Positions 8,452 to 17,671 of a stretch of DNA of 64,000 nt are shown here, in pieces. The notes beneath the pieces are model-generated. The model worked only from the letters and a program-made list of their open reading frames with translations. It was not told the DNA's origin and made no database searches. Within the stretch, counting starts at the first letter, position 1. Every line of letters starts with the position of its first letter. This DNA is from Streptomyces sp. 1-11. Its GTDB lineage: Bacteria; Actinomycetota; Actinomycetes; Streptomycetales; Streptomycetaceae. The position numbers and the translations under genes were made by a program. The DNA is taken from the NCBI RefSeq assembly GCF_007176755.1, contig NZ_BJTV01000003.1, positions 310,001 through 374,000 of the forward strand. The letters run 5' to 3'.

Positions 8452-9036
8452 GTGATGAGTGCGCGGCGGCGGTTCGGGGCGCGGACCTGGCTGGTCGGGG
8501 TGGCGGTGGCGGCCGTGGTGGGCGTCGCCGGCTGCGGCGGTGACGGCGACAGCGGCGGCGAGGTCGCCTCGGCCGGCGGCGGCAAGGCGGGCGAGGGCGC
8601 CTCCAAGAACGCGTCGAGCGAGCTGACCGGGTACGTCGACGCCCAGCGCAAGTGGGTCGAGTGCCTGCGCGGCGCCGGACTCGACGCGCCCGACCCCGAC
8701 GCCCAGGGCAAGGTGGACCTCGGCGACCAGTCCAAGTGGAAGCGCGACCCCAAGGCCCTCAAGGCGCAGGAGAAGTGCGCGGACCTCAGCGTGCCCGTCC
8801 CGGACAGCGTCGAGAAGGCCCAGCAGCCCGAGCTGTCCAAGGCGGAGATCCGCAAGAACCAGAAGTACGCCAAGTGCATGCAGGAGCACGGCGCCGCCGA
8901 CTTCCCTGACACCGACTCCGGCGGCCACTTCCGCGACGTCACCTGGGACTCCACGTCCGCGGGCGCCAAGCGGGCGGCGCGCCAGTGCGCCTCCGTCATC
9001 GGTGTGCCGACCGACGCGCCCTCGGCCCAGGGCTGA
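8452..9036 (+). CDS. Cys-rich lipoprotein of the ABC export module
   Basis: This 194-residue protein has a type II signal peptide with a lipobox (VGVAGC), so it is probably anchored to the outer face of the membrane. The mature part contains two similar cysteine motifs, VECLRGAG and AKCMQEHG, each followed by Asp/Pro, plus two further cysteines (EKCADL, RQCASV). Together these suggest an internal duplication with two disulphides. No enzymatic motif is present. It heads an operon with an adaptor, ATPase and permease, so it may be the ligand- or substrate-binding part. GTG 8452 or ATG 8455 can start it; both sit behind AAGGGGG. Confidence 0.75.
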   Translation: MMSARRRFGARTWLVGVAVAAVVGVAGCGGDGDSGGEVASAGGGKAGEGASKNASSELTGYVDAQRKWVECLRGAGLDAPDPDAQGKVDLGDQSKWKRDPKALKAQEKCADLSVPVPDSVEKAQQPELSKAEIRKNQKYAKCMQEHGAADFPDTDSGGHFRDVTWDSTSAGAKRAARQCASVIGVPTDAPSAQG

Positions 9037-9048
9037 CGGGCCGGTGCC

Positions 9049-10479
9049 GTGGACGTGATGAAGGACGGTCCCCGTGATCCGGTGGCGGGCGCGGCGGGTC
9101 CCGGGGACCCCGAGGACGCGGGCCGGGACCGGGCCGTCGCCCGCCGGCGCAACAGGCTCGCTCTCGTCGTGGCCGGCTTCCTCGTCGTGACCGGCGTCAG
9201 CGTGGCCGGCGCCCTCGGCCTCGGCGGCGGCGACGGCCCGGACCACGGTGGCGGGGCCCCGAACCGCAGCAGCGAGGTCGTCCACGTCACCCGGGCGACC
9301 CTCACCGACCAGACCGAGATCGACGGACAGCTCGGCCACGGCCCCCAGGTCCCCTTCCCGGTCAGGGCGAAGGGCACGGTGACCTGGCTGCCGTCCACCG
9401 GCACGACCCTGCGGCGCGGTCAGGCGGTGATGCGGGCCGACGACCGTCCCGTGGTGCTGCTGTACGGCAGCCTGCCGATGTACCGCGACCTGGGCGTCGT
9501 CGAGCCGGAGCGCTCCAGCGCCACGGGCACGGGTGCGGGCGCGGGCGCCGCCACGGACGCGGGCACCGGCACCGGCACCGGCGACGGCGGATCGGCGGGC
9601 GGCAAGTCCCCGGCCGGGAAAGCTCCGTCCGCCCCGGCCGCCTCGGTCACCCGCCCGGCCGCGGACGCCGCGGCGCCCCTGCACGGCATGGACGTCAAGC
9701 AGTTCGAGAGCAATCTCAGCGCCCTCGGCTACTCGGGCTTCACCGTCGACGAGTCGTACACCGAACTGACCGCGAACGCCGTCAAGCGCTGGCAGAAGGA
9801 CCTCGGGCTGCCGCAGACGGGCCGGGTCGGCGCCGGCGACGTCGTGTACGCGCCCGGTCCGGTCCGGGTCGCGGGCATCGGCGCCCGCGTCGGCGACGAG
9901 GCCGCCGTCGGCCAGGTCAGCTACACCAGCACCGCCCGCATGGTGACGGTCGCCGCTCCGGCCGCCGACACCGACTGGGCGCGGCGCGGCAGCGGGGTCA
10001 CCGTGGACCTGCCCGACGGCCGCTCGGTCAGGGGGACCGTCGCCAGCCTGGGCTCGGACGCCTCGTCGGCGTCCGGCGGGGGCGGTGACGGCACCGGCGC
10101 GGGCGACGGCGGCGCGGGCGACGGCGGCGGCACGGACGGCGGGTCCGGCGGTGGTGCGGGCGGCAGGTCCGCGACGGTCTCGGTCGTGATCACCTTCGAC
10201 GACCAGGACTCCCTGGGCCGGCTGCAGAGCGGACCGGTGACCGTCCGCTACACGCGCAAGCAGCGCAAGGACGTCCTCACCGTGCCGGTCGCCGCGCTGA
10301 CCGCGCTCGCCGAGGGCGGCTACGGCCTCGAACTCGCCGGTGACGGCCCCCGGGGCGGCGGGGACGCCGGCGGCCCGGGACGTTTCGTCCCGGTGCGGAC
10401 GGGGCTGTTCGCCGGGGGCAGGGTGGAGGTCAGCGGCCCCGGCGTGCGCGAGGGCATGAAGGTGAGGATCCCCAAGTGA
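9049..10479 (+). CDS. Membrane-fusion-type adaptor with peptidoglycan-binding domain
   Basis: The 476-residue protein has one N-terminal membrane helix (about 40-62) and an extracellular region. That region has a HlyD/RND-adaptor-like beta part and a PG_binding_1-like segment ([13 protein letters not shown]...[10 protein letters not shown], about 225-265). Further barrel strands end in [12 protein letters not shown]. Two Gly/Ala/Thr- and Gly/Asp-rich linkers (about 160-200 and 343-375) look like flexible spacers. Actinobacterial proteins of this build accompany MacB-like ABC pairs and connect the permease to the cell wall. The gene follows the lipoprotein by 12 bp and overlaps the ATPase start by 4 bp. 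Confidence 0.82.
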   Translation: MDVMKDGPRDPVAGAAGPGDPEDAGRDRAVARRRNRLALVVAGFLVVTGVSVAGALGLGGGDGPDHGGGAPNRSSEVVHVTRATLTDQTEIDGQLGHGPQVPFPVRAKGTVTWLPSTGTTLRRGQAVMRADDRPVVLLYGSLPMYRDLGVVEPERSSATGTGAGAGAATDAGTGTGTGDGGSAGGKSPAGKAPSAPAASVTRPAADAAAPLHGMDVKQFESNLSALGYSGFTVDESYTELTANAVKRWQKDLGLPQTGRVGAGDVVYAPGPVRVAGIGARVGDEAAVGQVSYTSTARMVTVAAPAADTDWARRGSGVTVDLPDGRSVRGTVASLGSDASSASGGGGDGTGAGDGGAGDGGGTDGGSGGGAGGRSATVSVVITFDDQDSLGRLQSGPVTVRYTRKQRKDVLTVPVAALTALAEGGYGLELAGDGPRGGGDAGGPGRFVPVRTGLFAGGRVEVSGPGVREGMKVRIPK

Positions 10480-11222
10480 CCCAGCAGGACGTCGAGTACG
10501 CGGCTCCCGTCGCCCCCGTGGTCGAGTTCGCGGGCGTCTCCAAGACGTACGCCGGGGGCGTCCGGGCCGTGGCGGACGTCGACCTGAGCATCCGGTACGG
10601 CGAACTGGCCTGTGTGGTGGGCCCGTCCGGCTCGGGCAAGTCGACCGTGCTGCACCTGATGGGCACCCTCGACCGGCCGTCCGCCGGGCGCATCGTCATC
10701 GACGGCTACGAGGTCGCCGGCCTCTCCGACCGTGAGCTGTCCGCGCTGCGCGCACAGCGCGTCGGGTTCGTGTTCCAGCAGTTCCACCTCGCGGTCGGGG
10801 TGCCCGTGCTCGACACGGTCGCGGACGGCCTGCTCTACACCGGGGTGCCGCTGCGCGAGCGCAGACGCCGGGCCGCGCGGGCGCTGGCCCGCGTCGGGCT
10901 CGACCACCGGCTCGGCCACCTCCCGCACCAGCTCTCCGGCGGCGAGCGGCAGCGGGCCGCGGTGGCCCGCGCGGTGATCGGCGAACCGGCGCTGCTGCTG
11001 GCCGACGAGCCGACCGGCAACCTCGACTCGGCCTCCGGGGCGGCGGTGCTGGCTCTGCTGCGGGAGCTGCACGCGGCCGGCACCACGGTCGTCGTCATCA
11101 CGCACGACCGGGAGATGGCCGAGGTGTTCGACCGCAGGGTGGAGATGCGCGACGGCCGCGTCGTGGCCGACAGCGGCAGCGGCCCGCGCACGTCCCCGGC
11201 GGGCACGGGGGAGCGCCGGTGA
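10476..11222 (+). CDS. ABC transporter ATP-binding protein (MacB/LolD type)
   Basis: This 248-residue ATPase has Walker [10 protein letters not shown] (about residue 47), Q-loop FVFQQFHL, signature LSGGERQR, Walker [13 protein letters not shown] and the switch histidine in VVITHD. These features are typical of the LolD/FtsE/MacB group that powers mechanotransmission permeases rather than classical import. The GTG start overlaps the adaptor stop (GTGA), and the gene overlaps the permease by the same device, so the three are translationally coupled. Confidence 0.93.
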   Translation: MTQQDVEYAAPVAPVVEFAGVSKTYAGGVRAVADVDLSIRYGELACVVGPSGSGKSTVLHLMGTLDRPSAGRIVIDGYEVAGLSDRELSALRAQRVGFVFQQFHLAVGVPVLDTVADGLLYTGVPLRERRRRAARALARVGLDHRLGHLPHQLSGGERQRAAVARAVIGEPALLLADEPTGNLDSASGAAVLALLRELHAAGTTVVVITHDREMAEVFDRRVEMRDGRVVADSGSGPRTSPAGTGERR

Positions 11223-12433
11223 GGCCGGGCGTCGCGAGCGGGGGGACGCTCCGGCCGGCCCGGCTGCGGCCCGCCGACTTCCTGCGGCTCGGCGGCACCG
11301 GGCTGCGCACCCGGCCGCTGCGCGTCTTCCTCTCCGCGCTGGGGATCGCGATCGGGGTGGCCGCGATGGTCGCCGTGGTCGGCATCTCGTCCTCCAGCCG
11401 GGCGGAGGTGGACCGCCGGCTGGACGCGCTGGGCACCAACATGCTGCGGGTCGCTCCAGGGCGGACCCCGGACGGCACGGCGACCCGGCTGCCCCAGGAG
11501 GCGGTGCCGATGATCCGCCGGATCGGGCCGGTGGACAAGGTCGCGGCGACCGGTGAGGTCAGGGACGCGGCGGTCTACCGCAACGAGCACATACCGGTGG
11601 GGCGCACCGGCAGCGTGGAGGTGGCCGCGGCCGGGGCCGGGCTGCTGCCCGCGGTCGGCGGCGAGGTGCGCATCGGGCGCTGGCTGACCGAGGCGACCCA
11701 GGAGTACCCGGCGGTGGTGCTGGGCGCGCAGGCCGCCCGCCGGCTCGACGTCTACACCCCGGGCACCCGCCTGTGGCTCGGCGGCAAGTGGTTCTCCCTG
11801 GTGGGTGTGCTGGAGCCGGTGCCGCTCGCACCGGAGATCGACGGCTCGGCGCTGGTCGGCTGGCAGGCGGCCCGGACGTACCTGGGCTTCGACGGCCATC
11901 CGTCGACGGTGTACGTACGGGCCCGCGACGACCGGGTGGGCCAGGTGCGGGCGGTGCTCGCGGCCACCGCGAACCCGGAGAAGCCGAACGCCGTGCTGGT
12001 CTCCCGGCCGTCCGACGCGCTGGCCGCCCGGGAGGCCACCGAGTCGACGCTGACCGGGCTGCTGCTCGGCCTCGGTTCGGTGGCCCTGCTGGTGGGCGGC
12101 GTCGGGGTGGGCAACACCATGGTGATCTCGGTCCTGGAACGCCGCCCGGAGATCGGGCTGCGCCGCGCGCTGGGCGCCACCAGCGGGCAGATCAGGGGCC
12201 AGTTCGTCTCGGAGTCGCTGCTGCTGTCCGCGCTGGGCGGCCTGGGCGGCACGGTGCTGGGCACGGCGATCACCGCGGTCTTCGCGTCCGTACGGGGCTG
12301 GCCGACGCAGGTCCCGGTCTGGGCGACGGCGGCGGGGGTGGCCGTCACCCTCCTCATCGGAGCGCTGGCCGGCCTGTACCCGGCGGTCCGTGCGGGCCGC
12401 CTGACCCCGACGGAGGCCCTGGCGGCACCGTGA
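11219..12433 (+). CDS. ABC transporter permease (FtsX/MacB family)
   Basis: The 404-residue permease has the MacB layout: a first helix near residues 35-55 ([21 protein letters not shown]), a large extracellular periplasmic-core-like domain (about 60-270), then three C-terminal helices (about 278-400). The typical [17 protein letters not shown] motif follows the second helix. With the ATPase, adaptor and lipoprotein it should form a tripartite-like exporter of peptides, lipids or antibiotics at the cell envelope. The substrate is unknown. The gene faces the sensor kinase operon. Confidence 0.9.
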   Translation: MRPGVASGGTLRPARLRPADFLRLGGTGLRTRPLRVFLSALGIAIGVAAMVAVVGISSSSRAEVDRRLDALGTNMLRVAPGRTPDGTATRLPQEAVPMIRRIGPVDKVAATGEVRDAAVYRNEHIPVGRTGSVEVAAAGAGLLPAVGGEVRIGRWLTEATQEYPAVVLGAQAARRLDVYTPGTRLWLGGKWFSLVGVLEPVPLAPEIDGSALVGWQAARTYLGFDGHPSTVYVRARDDRVGQVRAVLAATANPEKPNAVLVSRPSDALAAREATESTLTGLLLGLGSVALLVGGVGVGNTMVISVLERRPEIGLRRALGATSGQIRGQFVSESLLLSALGGLGGTVLGTAITAVFASVRGWPTQVPVWATAAGVAVTLLIGALAGLYPAVRAGRLTPTEALAAP

Positions 12434-12442
12434 GCCCCACGA

Positions 12443-12475
12443 CCGGCGGCCGTCCGTACGACGCCCGGCCGCCGG
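12443..12475. terminator. Stem-loop between the convergent permease and kinase genes
   Basis: CCGGCGGCCG (12443-12452) and its complement (12466-12475) flank a 13-nt loop in the 121-bp convergent gap. It is probably a bidirectional terminator. Confidence 0.5.
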
Positions 12476-12554
12476 CCCTCCCCCTGAGCGGCCGCCCGGC
12501 CCCCTCGCCCTCGACACCCCCGGCGCCCCGCCTCCGTCGGCCGTGCCGCGCTCC

Positions 12555-14171
12555 TCACTCCACCGCGTCGAGCGTCACCGTGAACGTGGTGCCCGTGCCC
12601 GGTCGGCTCGTGGCCTCGATCGTGCCGTCGTGGTCCGTGACGATCTGGCGGGCGATGGCGAGGCCGAGGCCGCTGCCTCCCGTGGTCCGGCCGCGTGCGG
12701 CGTCCGCGCGCCAGAAGCGGTCGAAGAGGTGGGGCAGTTGCTCCGCGGGGATCCCCGTGCCCGTGTCCCTTACGCGGAGCACCGCCGTGCCGTCGAGGCG
12801 CTCGGCGCTCAGGGTCACCGTGCCGCCGGGCGCGGTGGCCCGCAGCGCGTTGCCGACCAGGTTGCCGACCACCTGCCGCAGCCGGTCGGCGTCGGCGTGC
12901 ACCCGTACCGGCCGGGGCGCCTCCGTCCGCAGCGTCACGCCCGCGGTCTCCGCCTGGGCGAGGTGAGCGGTGCGGCTGGTCTCCAGCAGCTCGCCGAGGT
13001 CCACGACGGCCCGGTGGTAGGTGAGCGCGCCCGCCTCGGCCAGCGCCAGGTCCTGGAGGTCGTCGACGATCCGCTGCTGGAGCATCGCCTCCTCGTGCAG
13101 GGAGTCCAGCAGTTCGGGCGTCGGTTCGACCACACCGTCGCGCAGCGCCTCCAGGTAGCCGCGCAGATTGGCGAGCGGGGTGCGCAGTTCATGGGCGATG
13201 TCGGCGGTGAGCCTGCGCTGGCGCTCCTCGGCGGCCTGCAGCGAGCGGGCCATGCGGTTGAACGCCCGGCCCAGTTCGGCCATCTCGTCCCGCCCCGAGA
13301 CCGGCACCCGCCTCTCCAGCTCGCCCTCGCCGAGGTCCCGGGCGGCCGAGGTCAGGGCCCGTACCGGGCGCAGCACCGCCCGGCTGAGCAGCAGCGCGCC
13401 GAGCACCGCGACCAGGGCGACGCCGGAGGCGACCGCCACGGTCGGCGCGGCGGCCAGGCCGGCCGGCGCCTCGCCGCGGAAGCCGAGTCCCACCTGGAGG
13501 CGCGGCGGGGCGAGGGCGGCCGTCCGTTCGTTGAAGACCCGCTGCAGGCAGGCGGTGAGGCGCTGTTCACCGGAGCACCGGGAGACGGCCGCGTGGTCCT
13601 CGCCCGCCCGGGTGTCGGCCCCGGGATCGGGCCGGACGCACTGGGCCCGGTCCCCGTCGGCGGTGATCCGCGGGATGCCGGTCCGGCCGGTCCGGGCGGT
13701 GATCCGCGCGCCGGCCCGGGTCAGACAGGCGGCGTAGGTGACGGCGGACCGGTAGTCGGCGATCGCGGTGACCGTCCGCTTGACCGAGGCGAGCGGCACG
13801 GAGGTCTCCGGCAGCCGCAGCCGGGGCCGGGGGTCGACGAGGACGGGCGGCTGGCCGCCGGCCGGGCGGGGGGTGCGGCCCGCCAGGGCGTCGGAGTCGG
13901 CGAGCAGGACGTCCGTCTCGGTGCTGACCCGGATCCGCTGGCCGGTGTCCGCCGCGAGTCTCCGCACGGTGGGGGCCACGCCGTCCCAGGTGCCGTGTTC
14001 GAGGCCGTACGTCTGGAGGGCACTGGTGATCCGCGCGACGTCCTGGCGCCCGGCGGTGACCGAGTCCCGGGCCTGGCTGGTCGCCTGACGCAGCGTCAGC
14101 CAGGCGGTGGCCCCGGTGGCGGTCAGGGCGATGAGCGCCAGCAGGGCCAGCACCCGCAGCCGGAAACTCAC
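12555..14171 (-). CDS. Sensor histidine kinase (HAMP, HisKA, HATPase_c)
   Basis: The 538-residue membrane kinase has helices at about 5-25 and 243-264, enclosing an extracellular sensor domain with four cysteines (149, 178, 199, 208). A HAMP linker (about 265-320) leads to the HisKA H-box DIAHELRTPL (phospho-acceptor H327). HATPase_c boxes follow (N box GNLVGNALRA, G box GGSGLGLAIA). Its AACLTRAG and TACLQRVF motifs recall the Cys-x3-4-Gly motifs of the lipoprotein in the facing export operon. The gene overlaps the upstream response regulator by 4 bp, so the two form one operon. It probably senses envelope stress or the exported substrate. Confidence 0.92.
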   Translation of the reverse strand: MSFRLRVLALLALIALTATGATAWLTLRQATSQARDSVTAGRQDVARITSALQTYGLEHGTWDGVAPTVRRLAADTGQRIRVSTETDVLLADSDALAGRTPRPAGGQPPVLVDPRPRLRLPETSVPLASVKRTVTAIADYRSAVTYAACLTRAGARITARTGRTGIPRITADGDRAQCVRPDPGADTRAGEDHAAVSRCSGEQRLTACLQRVFNERTAALAPPRLQVGLGFRGEAPAGLAAAPTVAVASGVALVAVLGALLLSRAVLRPVRALTSAARDLGEGELERRVPVSGRDEMAELGRAFNRMARSLQAAEERQRRLTADIAHELRTPLANLRGYLEALRDGVVEPTPELLDSLHEEAMLQQRIVDDLQDLALAEAGALTYHRAVVDLGELLETSRTAHLAQAETAGVTLRTEAPRPVRVHADADRLRQVVGNLVGNALRATAPGGTVTLSAERLDGTAVLRVRDTGTGIPAEQLPHLFDRFWRADAARGRTTGGSGLGLAIARQIVTDHDGTIEATSRPGTGTTFTVTLDAVE

Positions 14172-14890
14172 CGCGTCCCGCCGTCCGGCGCCGGCGCCCC
14201 GGGCGGCCGCGCCGCCAGGCGGTATCCCCGCCCGTACACGGTCTCCACGTACCGGCCGCCGTCGTGGCCGCGCTCCAGCTTCCGCCGCAGGTTCATCACG
14301 TGCGCGTCCACGGTGCGCTCCAGCACGTTCTGGTCGAACCCGAAGACCCGGTCGATGATCTGCGCGCGGGTGAAGACCCGTCCCGGCTCGGCCGCGAGCA
14401 CGGCCAGGATCGCGAACTCCTTGCCGGTGAGCGGCACCGGCTCACCGGCCACCCGCACCTCGAAGCGCGCGGTGTCGACCTCCAGGCCGCCGGCCCGGAG
14501 CAGGGGCGGCCGGCCGTCCTCGGCGGCCCGCGCCCGGCGCAGCAGCGCCCGTACCCGGGCGGTGAGTTCGCGGGGGCTGTACGGCTTGGTCAGGTAGTCG
14601 TCGGCCCCGAGGTCGAGGCCGAGCAGCAGGTCCTCCTCGGTGCTGCGGGCGGTCAGCAGCAGGATCGGCACCCGGGAGTCCACGCGCAGGATGCGGCAGA
14701 CGTCGAGCCCGTCGACGCCCGGCATCATCACGTCGAGGACGATCAGGTCCGGCCGGGAGGCGCGGGCGCGGTCGATCGCGGAGCGTCCGTCGGCCACGGT
14801 CTGGACCTCGTGGCCCTCCCGTTCCAGGTAGATACGGATGAGTTGCGCCTGTTTCACGTCGTCCTCGGCAACCAGTATGCGAGCGGGCAA
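14168..14890 (-). CDS. OmpR/PhoB-family response regulator
   Basis: This 240-residue regulator has a receiver domain with acidic pocket EDD (9-11) and phospho-Asp D53 in LIVLDVMMPG. Thr in LLTARS and Lys in LTKPYSP complete the pocket. A winged-helix output domain ends in VYGRGYRL. The TTG at 14888-14890 is chosen as start because AAGGAG lies 5 nt upstream and receiver homology begins at residue 3. The open frame upstream has no conserved sequence. It is the partner of the overlapping histidine kinase. The likely target is the export operon facing it, whose promoter carries an 11-bp-phased repeat. Confidence 0.92.
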   Translation of the reverse strand: MPARILVAEDDVKQAQLIRIYLEREGHEVQTVADGRSAIDRARASRPDLIVLDVMMPGVDGLDVCRILRVDSRVPILLLTARSTEEDLLLGLDLGADDYLTKPYSPRELTARVRALLRRARAAEDGRPPLLRAGGLEVDTARFEVRVAGEPVPLTGKEFAILAVLAAEPGRVFTRAQIIDRVFGFDQNVLERTVDAHVMNLRRKLERGHDGGRYVETVYGRGYRLAARPPGAPAPDGGTR

Positions 14891-15273
14891 CGCGACTCCT
14901 TCGCCTGGGATTCCACACGGTACCGGATTACGCCCGCACTGATCAGGGGCGGATTCGGAGCATTCTCGTCCGCCGCTTCCCGGATAACGGGAATTGCGGA
15001 ATCCGCGGATCCGCGGTCCGGCGGCCGAACATTTCGAGCCGAAAGGCGGCCCCGCCCAGGGTTGTACGAATGTCACACCACAGCGCAGGAATGGCCTATT
15101 CCCCCATCGTTCCTATTTCGGTCGCCCATCGAACAGAAATGGACATCCCTTGTCGGAAGCATTTCTTCAGCCTGTCCGGCACCGAATCGTACTAGTGCCA
15201 CTCGGGGCCCGGACGATCCCGGGTGACACGAAAGGGAAAGCAAGACGACAGGAACAACGACGATGGGGGATCA
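14891..15273. other. Divergent control region between the response regulator and the SH3-like gene
   Basis: No gene is supported in this 383-bp stretch. It contains two symmetrical sequences: TTCCCG-N5-CGGGAA at 14977-14993 and the perfect 14-bp palindrome CCGCGGATCCGCGG at 15003-15016. Both lie about 90-125 bp upstream of the regulator start. Nearer the SH3-like gene, TACTAG near 15189 is a plausible -10. Confidence 0.5.
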
Positions 15274-15630
15274 ATGAAGCGTCGATTCGCAGTCGTTCTG
15301 CCCACGCTGGTGGCGGTTGCCGCGAGCCTGCCGATCGCCCTGGCGACCACGCCCGCCTCGGCGGCCGCCTCCTGCGGCACGACCGTGGCGGACAAGGACG
15401 GCAGCGCCTGGAACAAGACGGCGAACGGGGCCAACGAGCGCAGCGGCTCCAGCACGGGCTGTGCGATCAACGGGGTGGCCTACTCGACCCAGCGGCTGGA
15501 CTACCACTGCTACACCGTCGCGGGCGACTACACCTGGACGTACGTCCGCAACGACAGCACGGGCGTGTACGGCTGGATCCGCGACGACCTGCTGAGCGAC
15601 TACGGCAGCGGGGTGTACTGCGGATTCTGA
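15274..15630 (+). CDS. Small secreted SH3-like protein
   Basis: The 118-residue protein begins with a Sec signal peptide (MKRRFAVVLPTLVAVAAS..., predicted cut after PASAAA). The mature part has four cysteines and ends in a bacterial-SH3-like segment (TWTYVRNDSTGVYGWIRDDL). Such proteins are secreted and may bind the cell wall. No catalytic residues are visible. ATG 15274 follows GGGGGA and directly precedes the signal peptide; the longer open frame upstream lacks a ribosome-binding site. Confidence 0.8.
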   Translation: MKRRFAVVLPTLVAVAASLPIALATTPASAAASCGTTVADKDGSAWNKTANGANERSGSSTGCAINGVAYSTQRLDYHCYTVAGDYTWTYVRNDSTGVYGWIRDDLLSDYGSGVYCGF

Positions 15631-15673
15631 TCCGCGAAACGGAATCCGGGCGGAAATCCGGAAAAGCGAAAAA

Positions 15674-15699
15674 GGGCGGCCCCCCGGTGGGGGCCGCCC
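15674..15699. terminator. Bidirectional terminator between the SH3-like gene and aspS
   Basis: An 11-bp G/C stem (15674-15684 with 15689-15699) around a 4-nt loop has A-rich sequence on its left. It therefore becomes a stem plus T-run for leftward (aspS) transcription. Confidence 0.8.
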
Positions 15700-15729
15700 C
15701 TGCGGGCCGCCGCGAGAACGGCGCCCGTA

Positions 15730-17493
15730 TTACTTCGGCTGCGGCTTCCGGATGGAAAGGTGCAGCTCGCGCAGGCGGGACTCGTCCAGTTCGGTCGGCG
15801 CGCCCATCATCAGGTCCTGGGCGTTGCCGTTGAGCGGGAAGGAGATCGTCTCGCGAATGTTGGGCTCGTCCGCGAGGAGCATGACGATCCGGTCCACGCC
15901 GGGCGCGATTCCGCCGTGCGGCGGGGCGCCGAAGCGGAAGGCGCGGAGCATGCCGGCGAACTTGTCCTCGACCGTCTCGCGGTCGTAACCGGCGATCTCG
16001 AACGCCTTGAGCATGATCTCCGGCTCGTGGTTCCGGATGGCGCCGGAGGACAGCTCGACACCGTTGCAGACGATGTCGTACTGCCAGCCGAGGATGTCCA
16101 GCGGGTCCTGGTTCTGCAGGGCCTCCAGGCCGCCCTGCGGCATCGAGAACGGGTTGTGCGAGAAGTCGATCGCGCCCGTGTCCTCGTCCTTCTCGTACAT
16201 CGGGAAGTCGACGATCCAGCAGAAGCGGAAGACGTTGTCCTCGAAGTGCCCGGCGCGCCGGGCGGCCTCGACCCGGACCGCGCCCATGACCTTCGAGACC
16301 TCGTCGAACTCGCCGGCCCCGAAGAAGACGGCGTGACCGGGCGCCAGCGACAGGCGCTTGGTCAGCTCGGCGACGTTCTCCTCGGTCAGGAACTTGGCGA
16401 TCGGGCCGGACAGCGCGCCGTCCTCGCCGACGCGCACCCACGCCAGGCCCTTCGCGCCCAGCGAGACGGCGAAGTCACCGAGCTGGTCGAAGAACTTGCG
16501 CGGCTGGTCCTGGACCGCCGGCACCGGCAGCGCGCGCACGTGCTTGCCGGCGAACGCCTTGAACTCCGAGCCCTCGAACACGTCGGTGATGTCGACGAGC
16601 TCCAGCTTGGCGCGCAGGTCCGGCTTGTCCGAGCCGTACTTCAGCATCGCCTCGCGGAACGGGATGCGCGGGAAGGGCGAGGTGACGTGGCGGCCGCCGC
16701 CGAACTCCTCGAACAGCTCCGTCATGAGCTTCTCGATCGGCTGGAAGACGTCCTCCTGCTCCACGAAGCTCATCTCGACGTCGAGCTGGTAGAACTCGCC
16801 CGGCGAGCGGTCGGCGCGGGCGTCCTCGTCGCGGAAGCAGGGCGCGATCTGGAAGTAGCGGTCGAAGCCGGAGATCATCAGCAGCTGCTTGAACTGCTGG
16901 GGGGCCTGCGGCAGCGCGTAGAACTTGCCGGCGTGGACCCGGGAGGGCACGACGTAGTCGCGGGCGCCCTCGGGGGAGGTGGCGGACAGGATCGGCGTCG
17001 CCATCTCGTTGAAGCCCATGGCCGCCATCTTGTGCCGGATCGCGGAGATCACGGCCGTGCGCAGCATGATGTTGCGGTGCATGCGCTCGCGGCGCAGGTC
17101 GAGGAAGCGGTACTCCAGGCGCCGCTCCTCGTTGACACCGTCCTCGGCGTTGATGGTGAACGGCAGCGGGGCGGCCGCGCCGAGCAGCTCGACCTCGGAG
17201 ACCTCGACCTCGATCTCGCCGGTGGGCAGGTCGGCGTTCACGTTCTCGGTGCCGCGGGAGACGACGCGTCCGTCGACGCGGACCGTGGACTCCTTGGAGA
17301 GCTTGTCCAGGGCCTCGTACGAGGGCGTGCCGGGACGGGCCACGAGCTGCGTGATGCCGTAGTGGTCGCGCAGATCGATGAAGAGGATGCCGCCCAGGTC
17401 GCGCCTGTTGTGCAGCCAGCCACTCAGCCGGACGTCGGTGCCGACGTCAGAGGCGCGGAGCTGGCCGCAGGTGTGGGACCTGTACCGATGCAT
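15730..17493 (-). CDS. aspS: Aspartyl-tRNA synthetase
   Basis: This 587-residue class IIb bacterial enzyme charges tRNA-Asp and is essential. An N-terminal OB-fold anticodon domain ([20 protein letters not shown]) is followed by the catalytic core. Motif 2 is [11 protein letters not shown] and motif 3 is [13 protein letters not shown]. The GAD insertion is present, as in other bacterial AspRS, and length matches the bacterial type. ATG 17493 gives [10 protein letters not shown], the usual start. It is a single gene with its own terminator, divergent from the SpoIIE-type phosphatase. Confidence 0.96.
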   Translation of the reverse strand: MHRYRSHTCGQLRASDVGTDVRLSGWLHNRRDLGGILFIDLRDHYGITQLVARPGTPSYEALDKLSKESTVRVDGRVVSRGTENVNADLPTGEIEVEVSEVELLGAAAPLPFTINAEDGVNEERRLEYRFLDLRRERMHRNIMLRTAVISAIRHKMAAMGFNEMATPILSATSPEGARDYVVPSRVHAGKFYALPQAPQQFKQLLMISGFDRYFQIAPCFRDEDARADRSPGEFYQLDVEMSFVEQEDVFQPIEKLMTELFEEFGGGRHVTSPFPRIPFREAMLKYGSDKPDLRAKLELVDITDVFEGSEFKAFAGKHVRALPVPAVQDQPRKFFDQLGDFAVSLGAKGLAWVRVGEDGALSGPIAKFLTEENVAELTKRLSLAPGHAVFFGAGEFDEVSKVMGAVRVEAARRAGHFEDNVFRFCWIVDFPMYEKDEDTGAIDFSHNPFSMPQGGLEALQNQDPLDILGWQYDIVCNGVELSSGAIRNHEPEIMLKAFEIAGYDRETVEDKFAGMLRAFRFGAPPHGGIAPGVDRIVMLLADEPNIRETISFPLNGNAQDLMMGAPTELDESRLRELHLSIRKPQPK

Positions 17494-17658
17494 CGTCGTT
17501 CATCGTCCTTCGTGGTGGGGTGATGACTGCCGGGACTGCCGCCCCGGCGGGGGCCGGGCACGGGGCCCGGACCCATCAAGGGTACCGGGCACCCCAAGAT
17601 CGGCTCCCCACCTTTTCCCCGCGTCCGCCCAGGGTGGCAGTTATCGATCGCATCTTCC

Positions 17659-17671
17659 TAAAGTGGGTCAA
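17659..17671 (+). promoter_or_regulatory. Possible leaderless promoter (-10 TAAAGT) of the phosphatase gene
   Basis: TAAAGT at 17659-17664 ends 6 nt before ATG 17671. There is no convincing Shine-Dalgarno sequence, which favours a leaderless transcript. The -35 is not obvious. Confidence 0.35.
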
